Assembly: GCF_902497875.1 (NCBI RefSeq)
Contig: NZ_CABVHY010000046.1
Location: forward strand, 1 to 41,701
Reading direction: 5' to 3'
DNA: 41,701 nt
Source: Pseudomonas fluorescens
GTDB taxonomy: Bacteria > Pseudomonadota > Gammaproteobacteria > Pseudomonadales > Pseudomonadaceae
Under the pieces are notes generated by a model that ran no database searches, was not told the DNA's origin, and saw only the letters and a list, made by a program, of their open reading frames with translations. Shown in pieces: positions 16,525 to 25,348 of this stretch (its first letter is position 1; each line of letters begins with the position of its first letter). The position numbers and the translations under genes are program-made.

Positions 16525-17319
16525 TCAGGCAGCAACCAGCTCGCCGACACGACGCGGCTCCGCAGGCTGAACGACTTCACCAAACAACGCTTTTTGCACC
16601 GCCTGCTGCGCTTGAAAGGCCAGCGCCGCACGTTCCTGACCGTGACAGGCAATCGGCTTGAGCAGATGGATTTCCACCTCGCCCTGATCATTGGCAAACA
16701 AGCGCATCAGGTGCGACAGCAGATCATCGTCGCCAATGAAGGGCGCCAGCGGATCGATCTGACCCTCACGCAAGTAGCGAATGGCCACTGGTTGCAGAGC
16801 GACGTCGGCGTCGATGGCGGCGGACAGCAAGCGGCCGTGAAAGGTGCGAAGCGAACGGCCATCGGTAGTGGTGCCCTCCGGGAACATCAGCAGCGGATGT
16901 TCTTGCTGCAGATGGCGGCTCATCTGTTTGCGGATCAACTGGCTGTCGCCCGATCCGCGCCGGATGAACAAGCTGCCGGCCTTGGCCGCCAGCCAGCCGG
17001 CGACCGGCCAGGTGCGCACTTCGGCCTTGGACAGGAACGACAGCGGCGCCAGCATGCCGAGCAACGGAATGTCGGTCCAGGACACGTGGTTGCTGACCCA
17101 CAGCATCGGCTGTCGCGGCAGTTCGCCGTGAACGGTCACGCGAAAGGGCAGGGCATTGCCCAGCCGCGCCATGAAAAACCGTGACCAGCGCTGCCGCCGG
17201 AGCATCGAGTTGGCAACGCCCATGCGCTCGAACAGGCCGAACAAGCTGGCCATGCTCAACCCCAGGCCAACCACCACCAGCACTCGCGCAATCCGCGCGT
17301 ACACCCGTAGCCCGCTCAT
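16525..17319 (-). CDS. olsA: Lyso-ornithine lipid O-acyltransferase
   Basis: A 264-residue membrane-associated acyltransferase of the PlsC family. OlsA adds the second acyl chain to lyso-ornithine lipid in the inner membrane. The acyltransferase motifs are NHVSWTD (77-83, the NHx4D box), FIRRG (118-122) and FPEGTT (146-151). One hydrophobic segment near residues 11-30 anchors it. I start at 17319 (MSGLRVYARIARVL); the ATG overlaps the olsB stop by one base (TGATG), so translation is coupled. The olsB-olsA order matches the ornithine-lipid locus of P. aeruginosa, which favours OlsA over a general PlsC. Confidence 0.88.
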   Translation of the reverse strand: MSGLRVYARIARVLVVVGLGLSMASLFGLFERMGVANSMLRRQRWSRFFMARLGNALPFRVTVHGELPRQPMLWVSNHVSWTDIPLLGMLAPLSFLSKAEVRTWPVAGWLAAKAGSLFIRRGSGDSQLIRKQMSRHLQQEHPLLMFPEGTTTDGRSLRTFHGRLLSAAIDADVALQPVAIRYLREGQIDPLAPFIGDDDLLSHLMRLFANDQGEVEIHLLKPIACHGQERAALAFQAQQAVQKALFGEVVQPAEPRRVGELVAA

Positions 17320-18074
17320 CAGACAGCCGCCTTGAAGTGCCGGGCGTAGCGCGGGCACAACTCGTCACGTTTGAGCAGGATGAACACGTCGGCGACCTGG
17401 AAGTCTTCGTCCCAGCAGGGTTCGCCGCAGATTTTCGCGCCCAGGCGCATGTAGGCCTTGAGCAGCGGCGGCATTTCGGCAATTACGTTGGACGGGATGT
17501 CGAGGGCCGGCAATGGCTTCTTCGGTTCGGCGCGCAAATGTTCAGTGCACAGGTAACGTTCGCGCAGGCGTTGCATGATCGCCTGGGCCTGAATCCCGCC
17601 GTCCTGCATCGGGATGCTGGCGCAGCCCATCAGGTAGCTGTAGCCGCCTTCGTTGAGCACTTCCGCAAGTTCCCCCCACAGCACGGCGATGGTGCCGCCG
17701 TTGCGGTAGGCCGGGTCGACGCAGGTGCGACCGATTTCGAGGATCGGGCCCTTGAGATGAACCAGACCGTGGAGGCTGAATTCTTCTTCGCTGTAGAATC
17801 GCCCCAGACTGCTGGCGGCCTGATGGTCGAGCAAGCGGGTGGTGGCAACCAGGCGGCCAGTGTTCAGGTCACGCACGCCGATATGAGCGCAGTGAACATC
17901 ATAGTCATCCATGTCCAGACCAAGTTCCGCGCCCTTCAGCCGGGCGTTGAACTCGCCGCTGAAAACGTTGAAGCGCAAGGCCTGGGCTTCCTGCAAGGCC
18001 TCGGCACCGATCAGGCGTTCGGCCTGCAGGCGGCGTTCATTGCCAGTGTCGCTGATGCGGGCGATCTGAGTCAT
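17319..18074 (-). CDS. olsB: L-ornithine N-alpha-acyltransferase
   Basis: A 251-residue GNAT-fold N-acyltransferase that uses acyl-ACP to make lyso-ornithine lipid, the first step of phosphate-free membrane lipid synthesis. Family features are LRFNVFSGEF near residue 33, the GRLVATTRLLD strand, GPILEIGRTCVDPAYRNGGTIAVLWGEL (the acetyltransferase-like cofactor site) and GCASIPMQDGG. It overlaps olsA by one base. It is divergent from an acyl-CoA-dehydrogenase-like gene, with a 141-base gap holding the promoters. Ornithine lipids are induced by phosphate starvation in pseudomonads, but I did not identify a clear PhoB box here. Confidence 0.9.
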   Translation of the reverse strand: MTQIARISDTGNERRLQAERLIGAEALQEAQALRFNVFSGEFNARLKGAELGLDMDDYDVHCAHIGVRDLNTGRLVATTRLLDHQAASSLGRFYSEEEFSLHGLVHLKGPILEIGRTCVDPAYRNGGTIAVLWGELAEVLNEGGYSYLMGCASIPMQDGGIQAQAIMQRLRERYLCTEHLRAEPKKPLPALDIPSNVIAEMPPLLKAYMRLGAKICGEPCWDEDFQVADVFILLKRDELCPRYARHFKAAV

Positions 18075-18215
18075 TGCGAATCTCCATACGGGCTACTCAC
18101 CCGTCGTGGGTTGCAGCCGATCGACTTTGTTGTGCAAAGTCAGGCTATGTAGCCCCGGTGTCATCGCCATGAAGCTTTGGTGATGCTTATATGACAGCCC
18201 CTTGAGGAACCTCCC

Positions 18216-19091
18216 ATGCCTTGGCAAGCCCTGTTGAACCACCGCAAACGTCTGCCCGCCAATCCGGATCTGGCCGAGGGTTATGGGGCTTTGTTACAGC
18301 AACTGGGCAGTGTCACGCCGTTTGAACTGGCCGTGCGCGGCGGCCGGTTGATGGCGACGCCCGGGCTGGCATTTCTGGTGGGCTATCAGGCGGCGTTGCG
18401 CATGCTTTGGCCCAGCGCGCCGCCGAGCCTGGGCGCCTTGTGCGCGACCGAACAGCGCAGCCTGCGTCCGGCGGACATGCAGACCCGTCTGGATGACTTG
18501 CGGCTGAGCGGGCGCAAGGATTTTGTCACCGCTGGCGATGCAGCGGACTGGTTGCTCATCGCCGCGCGCTGCGAGGCACCGGGTGAATCGCCACGCTTGA
18601 GTCTGGCCGTGGTGTACCCAGGTGAACCCGGGATACGGCTGGAAAAACTGCCGGCGATTGCGTTGATGCCGGACATCAGCCACGGTCGGCTGTTTCTCGA
18701 CAATGCCCTGTGTGAGCTGCTCGCGGGGGATGGCTGGGACGCCTACGTCAAACCGTTCCGCACCCTGGAAGACATCTATGTGCTCAGTGCCATGAGCGCC
18801 TGGTTGTATGGCGTCGGCCAGGACAGCGACTGGCCGCAGAGTCTGCAACTGCGGCTGGTGGCGCTGCTGGCGGGGTGCGCGGAAGTCAGTCGGCAGAACC
18901 CGGCTTCGAGTGCCGGGCATGTGGTGCTGGGTGGCTTGTTCGCGCAGTTCGATTCGCTCCGGTCCGAGTTGAACGAAGCATTCGCCGATGGCCCGCCGGA
19001 GTGGGCAGCGTTGTGGGGGCGTGATCGGGCGGTGCTGGAATTGGCCGCCGGGGCGCGGGCCAAGCGCTTGGCGAAGGCGTTGCAGGCGTAG
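18216..19091 (+). CDS. Acyl-CoA-dehydrogenase-like protein, probably incomplete fold
   Basis: A 291-residue protein with a TGAGGAA ribosome-binding site. Residues about 90-150 resemble the middle beta-domain of acyl-CoA dehydrogenases: LRLSGRKDFVTAGDAADWLLIAAR matches the family's SGxKxFVTxxxxAD pattern. The rest is helical and leucine-rich, and I cannot see a catalytic glutamate segment or the usual FAD-contact motifs. At under 300 residues it is shorter than a normal acyl-CoA dehydrogenase of about 380. It may be a divergent or non-catalytic relative that binds an acyl thioester. Its position beside olsBA hints at lipid metabolism, but nothing in the sequence proves a link. Confidence 0.6.
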   Translation: MPWQALLNHRKRLPANPDLAEGYGALLQQLGSVTPFELAVRGGRLMATPGLAFLVGYQAALRMLWPSAPPSLGALCATEQRSLRPADMQTRLDDLRLSGRKDFVTAGDAADWLLIAARCEAPGESPRLSLAVVYPGEPGIRLEKLPAIALMPDISHGRLFLDNALCELLAGDGWDAYVKPFRTLEDIYVLSAMSAWLYGVGQDSDWPQSLQLRLVALLAGCAEVSRQNPASSAGHVVLGGLFAQFDSLRSELNEAFADGPPEWAALWGRDRAVLELAAGARAKRLAKALQA

Positions 19092-19102
19092 GAGGCGAGC
19101 TG

Positions 19103-19192
19103 GCGTAGTCTGCAATCTTTTGATCTTGATTCTCTGTGATACCGATGTGTTTGCGAAAAGATCGCAGCCTGCGGCAGCTCCTACGGGATCTG
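19103..19192. repeat. REP family A, copy 2, one half degraded
   Basis: The right half, AAAGATCGCAGCCTGCGGCA (start about 19158) followed by GCTCCTAC, is intact. The opposite half survives only as CTGCAATCTTTTGATC around 19110-19126. It lies between two genes on the same strand. Confidence 0.8.
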
Positions 19193-19268
19193 TGTTTGCC
19201 ATGAGAGAGTTCAAAACTGTCATCTATCCCGGCTAGGCTCAGCAGGTTCATTCTCCTGAGTCCCCGCC

Positions 19269-20363
19269 ATGTTCAAAGGCTCGAGCCTGCTGATCGCGCT
19301 GTTTTTCATGAGTGCTCACGCCGTCGCCGAGTACTGGCCTACCGAACAATGGTCCCAGGGCCCGCAGGTCTCCGGTCCGGCGCTCAAGGCCCTGGAGGAC
19401 TATGCCTTCCAGCCCCGCGACGACGTCACTCACACAGGTATCCGAACCGACGCCTTGCTGGTGATCCGCGACGGTCAGTTAATCTACGAACGTTATGCCG
19501 GGCCCACCACCGCCACCACCGCGCATCTCACCTGGTCGATCAGCAAAAGCCTGATGGCCACGGTGTTGGGCGTGGCTTATGGCGAGGGGCGTTTCAAATT
19601 GCAGGACCCGGTGGCGAAGTTCTATCCACCGCTGCAACGGCATCCGGCGATTTCCATGGCCGATCTGCTGCACTGGGCGTCGGGTCTGGACTGGCAGGAA
19701 GATTATGAATACGCCCCGCTGAAGTCGTCGGTGGTGGCCATGCTGTACACCCGTGGCCGCAGCGATATGGCCGCTTTCACCACAGCTCATGACGAGTTCA
19801 GTGCGCCGGGCCAGGCGTTTCGTTACTCCAGCGGCGACAGCAACCTGTTATCCGCGGCACTCAAGCACATGCTCGGCGCGCAGTACCCGGACTATCCCTG
19901 GACGGCGCTGTTCGAACCCTTGGGCATTGGTCATGCCGTATGGGAAAGCGACGCGAGCGGTACGTTTGTCGCCTCGTCCTATGCCTACCTGACGGCTCGC
20001 GATCTGGCGCGGATCGGTCTGTTGATGCAGCGCGACGGTCGTTGGCGGGAGCGGCAACTGCTGCCCAGGGACTGGGTCGAGTTCAATCGCCAACCCTTTG
20101 CGCACTATCGACCCAACCAGGACGACGCCGTGCCCGGTGGTCATTGGTGGCTCAATCTCGCGCTGGAGGGTGCAAGCAAGCCCTGGCCGGCGGCACCGGC
20201 CGATACCTTTGCCGCACTGGGGCATTGGGGCCAGGCGATGTATGTGATTCCCAGCGAGCAGTTGGTGATCGTGCGCTATGGCGATGATCGCGATGGCAGT
20301 TACCGGCACAACGAATTGCTCAAACGCGCCCTGGCTGCGTTTGCCCAACCGGTGCAGCCATGA
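19269..20363 (+). CDS. Periplasmic serine hydrolase (beta-lactamase class C / penicillin-binding-protein fold)
   Basis: A 364-residue protein with a signal peptide (MFKGSSLLIALFFMSAHAVA, cleavage before EYWP). It has the serine-beta-lactamase fold: catalytic SxxK is Ser90-I-S-Lys93 in WSISKSL, the second motif is Tyr186-S-S in FRYSSGDSN, and the third is His319-W-Gly321 in GHWGQ, in place of KTG. The HxG third motif is common in esterases and peptidases of this fold rather than true AmpC enzymes, so the substrate is unknown and beta-lactam resistance should not be assumed. Its stop overlaps the next start (ATGA at 20360), so the two are coupled. Confidence 0.87.
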   Translation: MFKGSSLLIALFFMSAHAVAEYWPTEQWSQGPQVSGPALKALEDYAFQPRDDVTHTGIRTDALLVIRDGQLIYERYAGPTTATTAHLTWSISKSLMATVLGVAYGEGRFKLQDPVAKFYPPLQRHPAISMADLLHWASGLDWQEDYEYAPLKSSVVAMLYTRGRSDMAAFTTAHDEFSAPGQAFRYSSGDSNLLSAALKHMLGAQYPDYPWTALFEPLGIGHAVWESDASGTFVASSYAYLTARDLARIGLLMQRDGRWRERQLLPRDWVEFNRQPFAHYRPNQDDAVPGGHWWLNLALEGASKPWPAAPADTFAALGHWGQAMYVIPSEQLVIVRYGDDRDGSYRHNELLKRALAAFAQPVQP

Positions 20364-20689
20364 GCCAGCGGGGGTTTGTCCGTCGCCGACCGTTCAGCAG
20401 CCTGCTGCTGGTGCTGGTGGTCGCGCTGCTCGGTTGGGGCTGGCAGGAGCGGGTGGCGTTGCAGGTGTTCCCGGACATCTTCGGCGCCTACACTGCCAAG
20501 GAGTATTGTTCCTGCCGGTATGTGATGAACAACTCGGTGGAGTATTGCCAGGCTTATGTGAAGCAGTACCTGCCCACCAGCGGGTTTGTTGATGACGCGC
20601 CGAGCAAGCGGGTGACGGCCAGTGGGATGGGGCGAACCCACAGCGCCGGCTGGATTGGCGAGCGTCAGGGTTGCCGGTTATTGCCATGA
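20360..20689 (+). CDS. Small membrane-anchored cysteine-containing protein, coupled to the serine hydrolase
   Basis: A 109-residue protein whose ATG overlaps the stop of the hydrolase gene. A basic N-terminus (SQRGFVRRRPF) and one hydrophobic helix (about 13-30, SLLLVLVVALLGWGW) would anchor it in the inner membrane with the rest in the periplasm. The exported part carries four cysteines (in EYCSCRYV, VEYCQAYV and RQGCRLLP), so disulfides or metal binding are possible. I recognise no named family. Tight coupling suggests it assists, anchors or regulates the hydrolase, which is inference. Confidence 0.7.
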   Translation: MSQRGFVRRRPFSSLLLVLVVALLGWGWQERVALQVFPDIFGAYTAKEYCSCRYVMNNSVEYCQAYVKQYLPTSGFVDDAPSKRVTASGMGRTHSAGWIGERQGCRLLP

Positions 20690-20690
20690 C

Positions 20691-20837
20691 TGTGGCGAGG
20701 GGGCTTGTCGGAACGCCGCATCGCCCCGTTCGGCTGCGGAGCAGTCGTAAACCTGTCAACGCGGTTTCACTGCAGAAATGCATTGTCTGATTTTGGGAGC
20801 GCTTCGCACTCCAGCGCGGGCAAGCCCGCTCGCCACA
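20691..20837. repeat. REP doublet, family B, copy 2
   Basis: Starts TGTGGCGAGGGGGCTTGTCG and ends GCAAGCCCGCTCGCCACA, with the family's inner GTTCGGCTGCGGAGCAG and GAGCGCTTCGCACTCCAGCG segments. The left outer stem carries an extra insertion compared with copies 1 and 3. It lies between two plus-strand genes. Confidence 0.85.
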
Positions 20838-20945
20838 GGGGAGGTGCTTGGCGCTGTATCTGTTGTTCGGCGAAGCGACAGATAGTTTGCAACCTGCCTC
20901 AGTCCAGTTAAGGTTCAGCTCAGGTTTATTTACCCATGAGTTGTT

Positions 20946-21536
20946 ATGCCCAACGCTTCGTTCTTCAAACTGTGCGCTTTGCTGCTGATGGCCTGCGCCT
21001 CTGTGCCTGCCCATGCCAACTGGTACCTGGATGGCGAGTCTTCACGACTGTCGTTTATCTCCACCAAGAACGCGAATATCTCCGAGGTTCAGCGTTTTCT
21101 GGTGCTGCACGGCAAGGTCGACCCCAAGGGCATGGCGCAAGTGCAGGTCGATCTGGATTCGGTCAACAGCGGGATTCCGCTGCGTGATGAGCGCATGCGC
21201 AAGGACCTGTTCGAGATCAAGACCTTCCCCCAGGCGCTGATATCCGCACAAATCAATCTGCAGCCGATCAACGACCTGGCCCCTGGCGCGCAACTCGAAC
21301 TGCGACTGCCGCTAACGGTAAAGCTTCACGGCAAAGAAAAGAGTTACAACGCCGAACTACTGGCCACCCGGCTGGATGACCGGCGTTTCCAGGTGGTCAC
21401 CCTTGAGCCGCTGGTGCTCAATGCCGAGGACTTCGATTTGGCTCCAGGCTTGAATGCGCTACGCAAAACCGCAGGATTGTCGGCGATCAGTCTCTCGGTT
21501 CCGGTAGGTGCGGTGCTGATTTTTACGGCGCGCTGA
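20946..21536 (+). CDS. YceI-family periplasmic protein
   Basis: A 196-residue protein with a signal peptide ending at PAHA (about residue 23) before NWYLDGESSRLSF. The mature part is a YceI-type lipocalin-like barrel that in homologues binds isoprenoid or other long hydrophobic chains. The pattern STKNANISEVQRFLVLHGKVDPKGMAQVQVDLDSVNSGIPLRDERMRKDLFEIKTFPQA is the usual YceI core (xxDSVxTxxxxRDxHLRSxDFFxxxxFP), although the DxHLRS part is diverged to DERMRK. It ends one base before the cardiolipin-synthase-like gene, so the two are likely co-transcribed. Confidence 0.88.
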   Translation: MPNASFFKLCALLLMACASVPAHANWYLDGESSRLSFISTKNANISEVQRFLVLHGKVDPKGMAQVQVDLDSVNSGIPLRDERMRKDLFEIKTFPQALISAQINLQPINDLAPGAQLELRLPLTVKLHGKEKSYNAELLATRLDDRRFQVVTLEPLVLNAEDFDLAPGLNALRKTAGLSAISLSVPVGAVLIFTAR

Positions 21537-21537
21537 C

Positions 21538-22695
21538 ATGAGTGGTCCGGTATTCCCCTGGCGTGAAGGTAATCGCTTCGAACTGCTGATCGACGGGCCG
21601 AATTTTTTCCCGCGCATGCTGGTGGCGATTGCCCGTGCCGAGAGTCAGGTTGAACTTGAGTTGTACCTGGTGGAGGCCGGAGCCTGTGCCGAAGCCATGG
21701 TCCAGGCACTGGTGCAAGCGGCCGAACGTGGCGTTCGCGTGCGCTGCCTGTTCGACGACTACGGCAGCCTGGCCTTCACCTTGAGTTTGCGCAGTCGACT
21801 GATCCAGGCCGGGGTCGAGCTACGGTTCTACAACCGCCTGAGCTGGCGGCGCTGGGTGCGCAACTTTTACCGCGATCATCGCAAGCTGCTGTTGGTCGAT
21901 CAACAGATGGCGGTGGTCGGCGGCACGGGCGTCACCGATGAGTTCTGGACCCCCGGCGAGGACACCAGCGAATGGCATGAGGTGATGGTGGAAATCGTCG
22001 GCCCGCTGGTGCTTGACTGGCAGATGCTGTTCGACCGGCAATGGCTCGCGAACCGCCACCGCAAGGCCTGGAAGCCGGCCTCGAACTTCGGCCTGCAGCG
22101 CCTGCCGAAGGTGCCGTCGGCGGGGCAGGGCATGGGCCGGGTGGCGTATGCCGACGCCCGTCAACATCGGGACATCCTGCAATCGCTGACGCGTGCCTTG
22201 AACAGCGGACAGCGGCGGATCTGGTTGGCGACCCCGTACTTCCTGCCGACCTGGAAAGTCCGCCGCTCATTGCGCAGGGCTGCAGCACGGGGCATCGATG
22301 TGCGCCTGCTGCTCACCGGGCCGCGCACCGATCACCCGTCGGTGCGTTATGCCGGGCATCGCTACTACCCGCGTCTGCTCAGGGCCGGGGTGAAGATCTT
22401 CGAGTATCAGCCGTGCTTTCTGCACCTGAAGATGGTGTTGATCGATGATTGGGTGAGCATCGGTTCGTGCAACTTCGATCACTGGAATCTGCGTTTCAAC
22501 CTGGAAGCCAATCTGGAGGCCCTCGACCCTGAGCTGACGCGTGCGGTGGCGGCGAGTTTCGAGGCGGACTTTGCCCAGAGCCAGGCCGTCAGCCTTGAGG
22601 CATGGCGACGCCGGCCGCTGTGGCGCCGGGTCAAGCAGCGGGTTTGGGGCTGGGTGGATCGGGTGGTGGTGAATCTGCTGGATCGGCGGGGGTAG
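21538..22695 (+). CDS. clsB: Cardiolipin synthase-like phospholipase D protein (ClsB type)
   Basis: A 385-residue protein with two phospholipase D HKD motifs: HRKLLLVDQQMAVVGGTGVTDE in the first half and HLKMVLIDDWVSIGSCNFDHWN in the second. This is the arrangement of bacterial cardiolipin synthases. There are no N-terminal membrane helices, as in E. coli ClsB (YbhO). It makes cardiolipin or related lipids by phosphatidyl transfer. It follows a YceI gene by one base. A REP doublet follows, facing bglX. Confidence 0.88.
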   Translation: MSGPVFPWREGNRFELLIDGPNFFPRMLVAIARAESQVELELYLVEAGACAEAMVQALVQAAERGVRVRCLFDDYGSLAFTLSLRSRLIQAGVELRFYNRLSWRRWVRNFYRDHRKLLLVDQQMAVVGGTGVTDEFWTPGEDTSEWHEVMVEIVGPLVLDWQMLFDRQWLANRHRKAWKPASNFGLQRLPKVPSAGQGMGRVAYADARQHRDILQSLTRALNSGQRRIWLATPYFLPTWKVRRSLRRAAARGIDVRLLLTGPRTDHPSVRYAGHRYYPRLLRAGVKIFEYQPCFLHLKMVLIDDWVSIGSCNFDHWNLRFNLEANLEALDPELTRAVAASFEADFAQSQAVSLEAWRRRPLWRRVKQRVWGWVDRVVVNLLDRRG

Positions 22696-22706
22696 GGCGG
22701 TCCATA

Positions 22707-22807
22707 AGATCAAAAGATCAAAAGATCGCAGCCTGCGGCAGCTCCTACACAGGATTCGCGGATGTACGCGGTCAGTGTAGGAGCTGCCGAAGGCTGCGAT
22801 CTTTTCG
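22707..22807. repeat. REP doublet, family A, copy 3
   Basis: Left half AAAGATCGCAGCCTGCGGCA followed by GCTCCTACA, right half TGTAGGAGCTGCCGAAGGCT followed by GCGATCTTTT. GATCAAAA is duplicated at the left edge. It lies between the convergent clsB and bglX genes. Confidence 0.92.
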
Positions 22808-22818
22808 CTTGTGCGGTC

Positions 22819-25110
22819 TTACAACAACTCAAAACTCTGCTGGGTCACGTCCTGGGAATCCAGGCCGATCTGCACGTTGAACTTGCCGGGTTCGGCAGCG
22901 AATTTCAGCTGGGTGTTGTAGAACTTCAGGTCGTTCTCTTCGATGCTGAAGTGCACGACTTTCTCTTCGCCGGCCTTGAGCATGATTTTCTGGAAGTTCT
23001 TCAGCTCCTTGATCGGGCGGATCATCGAGCCGGTGACATCCTGGATATACAGCTGCACCACGGTTTCGCCATCGCGCTTGCCGGTGTTTTTAACCGTCAC
23101 CCTGGCGTCGAGCTTGCCAGTCTTGTTCAAGGTGGCGGCCGACAGCGCCATGTTCGACAGGCTGAAGTCGGTGTAGCTCAAGCCGAAGCCGAACGGGTAC
23201 AGGGGACCTGTGGTGTCGTCGAAGTACTGTGAGGTGTAGTTGCCCGGCTTGCCCGGAGTGAACGGCCGGCCAATGCTCAGGTGGTTGTAGTAGGTCGGAA
23301 TCTGCCCCACCGAGCGCGGGAAAGTGATGGGCAGTTTGCCGGACGGGTTGTAGTCGCCGAACAGCACGTCGGCAATCGCATTGCCGCCTTCGGTACCGGC
23401 GAACCAGGTTTCGAGGATCGCGTCAGCCTGTTCCTGCTCTTCGAGAATCGACAGCGGACGGCCGTTCATCAGCACCAGTACCAGCGGTTTGCCGGTGGCT
23501 TTGAGGGCCTTGATCAGTTCGCGCTGGTTGGCCGGGATGTTCAGGTCGGTGCGGCTCGAGGACTCATGGGACATGCCGCGCGATTCGCCGACCGCCGCCA
23601 CGACCACATCGGCCTGCTGCGCGGCCTTGACCGCTTCTTCGATCATCTCTGCTGCCGGACGCGGGTCGTCCACCACCTCCGGGGCATCGAAGTTGAGGAA
23701 GTTCAGGTACCCGACGATTTTCTGGTCGGCGGTGATGTTGGCGCCACGGGCGTAGATCAGCGTCGACTGGTTGCCGAGTGCGCGGGTCATGCCGTCGAAC
23801 AGGGTCACCGACTGATCCGGCCGGCCGGCGGCGGCCCAACTGCCCATCATGTCGATCGGCGCTTTGGCCAGCGGGCCGACCAGGGCGATTTTCGCGGTTT
23901 TCTTCAGTGGCAGGGTTTCGCCCTGGTTTTTCAACAGCACCAGGCTGCGGCGCGCGACATCGCGAGCCTCGGCGCGGTGCATGCGGCTTTCGGCATAGGT
24001 TTCGGCCGGATCTGCCTCGACCTTGCCGATACGCAAGTACGGGTCTTTGAACAGGCCCATGTCGTACTTGGCGCCCAGCACTTCACGCACGGCATTGTCG
24101 ATATCGCTCTGGGCAATCTCCCCGGACTTCAACAGCCCCGGCAATTCCTGACCATAGAGGGTGTCGTTCATGCTCATGTCGATGCCGGCCTTGATCGCCA
24201 GCTTGGCGGCTTCGCGACCGTCCTTGGCGACGCCGTGCTTGATCAGTTCGAAAATCGCCCCGTGGTCGCTGACTGCCAGGCCCTTGAAGCCCCAGTCCTT
24301 GCGCAGCAGGTCCTGCATCAGCCACATATTGGCCGTGGCCGGTACGCCGTTGATCGAGTTCAGGGCAACCATGACCCCGCCAGCGCCAGCATCGATGGCG
24401 GCGCGGTAGGGTGGCAGGTAGTCCTGGTACATCTTGACCGGGCTCATGTCCACGGTGTTGTAGTCGCGACCGCCTTCGACCGCGCCGTACAAGGCAAAGT
24501 GCTTGACGCTGGCCATGATGCTGTCCGATGCATTGGGAGTGACACCCTGGTAGGCCTTGACCATCACTTTGGCTATCCGCGAGACCAGGTAGGTGTCTTC
24601 GCCGAAGCCTTCGGAGGTGCGGCCCCAACGAGGGTCGCGGGAGATGTCGACCATCGGCGCGAAAGTGATGTCGAGGCTGTCGGCACTGGCTTCCTTGGCG
24701 GCGATGCGCCCGCTCAGGGCGATGGCATCCATGTCCCAGCTCGAGGCCAGGGCCAGGCTGATAGGGAAGATCGTCCGATGGCCGTGAATCACGTCATAGG
24801 CGAAGAACATCGGGATCTTCAGCCGGCTGCGCATGGCCGCGTCCTGCATCGGCCGGTTTTCCGGGCGGGTAATCGAATTGAAGGTACCGCCGATACGCCC
24901 GGCAGCGATTTCCTTGCGGATCATCTCGCGGGGCATTTCCGGCCCGATGCTGATCAGGCGCAACTGGCCGATCTTTTCATCGAGGGTCATCTGCTTCAGC
25001 AGGTTGGCGACGAAAGCATCTTTGTTCTGAATAGGTGCCGGCTTGGTGTCGGCCAGGGCAGGGTGACTGGCCAGGCCGATAACAAGGCCCAGCAAACACA
25101 ACTTCTTCAT
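22819..25110 (-). CDS. bglX: Periplasmic beta-glucosidase (GH3)
   Basis: A 763-residue glycoside hydrolase family 3 enzyme with a signal peptide (MKKLCLLGLVIGLASHPALA). It cleaves terminal beta-D-glucose from oligosaccharides in the periplasm. The catalytic nucleophile is Asp282 in GLAVSDHGAIFEL. The N-terminal TIM-barrel includes MTLDEKIGQL and DISRDPRWGRTSEGFGED. The second domain starts near residue 395 (SLVLLKNQGETLPL). The C-terminal fibronectin-III-like domain (about 670-763) includes VTVKNTGKRDGETVVQLYI. Length and order match E. coli BglX. It faces clsB and is divergent from the lemA-type cluster. Confidence 0.95.
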   Translation of the reverse strand: MKKLCLLGLVIGLASHPALADTKPAPIQNKDAFVANLLKQMTLDEKIGQLRLISIGPEMPREMIRKEIAAGRIGGTFNSITRPENRPMQDAAMRSRLKIPMFFAYDVIHGHRTIFPISLALASSWDMDAIALSGRIAAKEASADSLDITFAPMVDISRDPRWGRTSEGFGEDTYLVSRIAKVMVKAYQGVTPNASDSIMASVKHFALYGAVEGGRDYNTVDMSPVKMYQDYLPPYRAAIDAGAGGVMVALNSINGVPATANMWLMQDLLRKDWGFKGLAVSDHGAIFELIKHGVAKDGREAAKLAIKAGIDMSMNDTLYGQELPGLLKSGEIAQSDIDNAVREVLGAKYDMGLFKDPYLRIGKVEADPAETYAESRMHRAEARDVARRSLVLLKNQGETLPLKKTAKIALVGPLAKAPIDMMGSWAAAGRPDQSVTLFDGMTRALGNQSTLIYARGANITADQKIVGYLNFLNFDAPEVVDDPRPAAEMIEEAVKAAQQADVVVAAVGESRGMSHESSSRTDLNIPANQRELIKALKATGKPLVLVLMNGRPLSILEEQEQADAILETWFAGTEGGNAIADVLFGDYNPSGKLPITFPRSVGQIPTYYNHLSIGRPFTPGKPGNYTSQYFDDTTGPLYPFGFGLSYTDFSLSNMALSAATLNKTGKLDARVTVKNTGKRDGETVVQLYIQDVTGSMIRPIKELKNFQKIMLKAGEEKVVHFSIEENDLKFYNTQLKFAAEPGKFNVQIGLDSQDVTQQSFELL

Positions 25111-25348
25111 GAATAGTTTTCTCGCAGGCTAAACCGTTACTGTTGAAACGCGTCGGTTAGCCAAAAATTAGGGAGCGACTATTGTTGTTCGGATAAATGC
25201 AGCACACTTCTGAACTGTTTTTCGCGCAGGGCATCTTTTAGCCGATTGGCTCGATGCAATCCAGTGGCGGTGGCAGATTATGCCCCAAGCGCTCGATTTA
25301 AGGGTCGCAGGTTCCATTCCATAGGTTGTACAAGGGAGCGTCACCGAC

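Noticed and set aside
19269..20363. AmpC-type beta-lactamase and resistance gene
   Set aside because: The third motif is HWG instead of KTG and the second is YSS instead of YAN, which fits esterases or peptidases of the same fold.
23281..25116. A 611-codon open frame on the plus strand
   Set aside because: It lies entirely antisense to bglX, whose GH3 motifs, signal peptide and length are unmistakable. Long antisense frames are common in GC-rich genes, and its composition (His, Gln, Gly and Arg-rich) is typical of a shadow.
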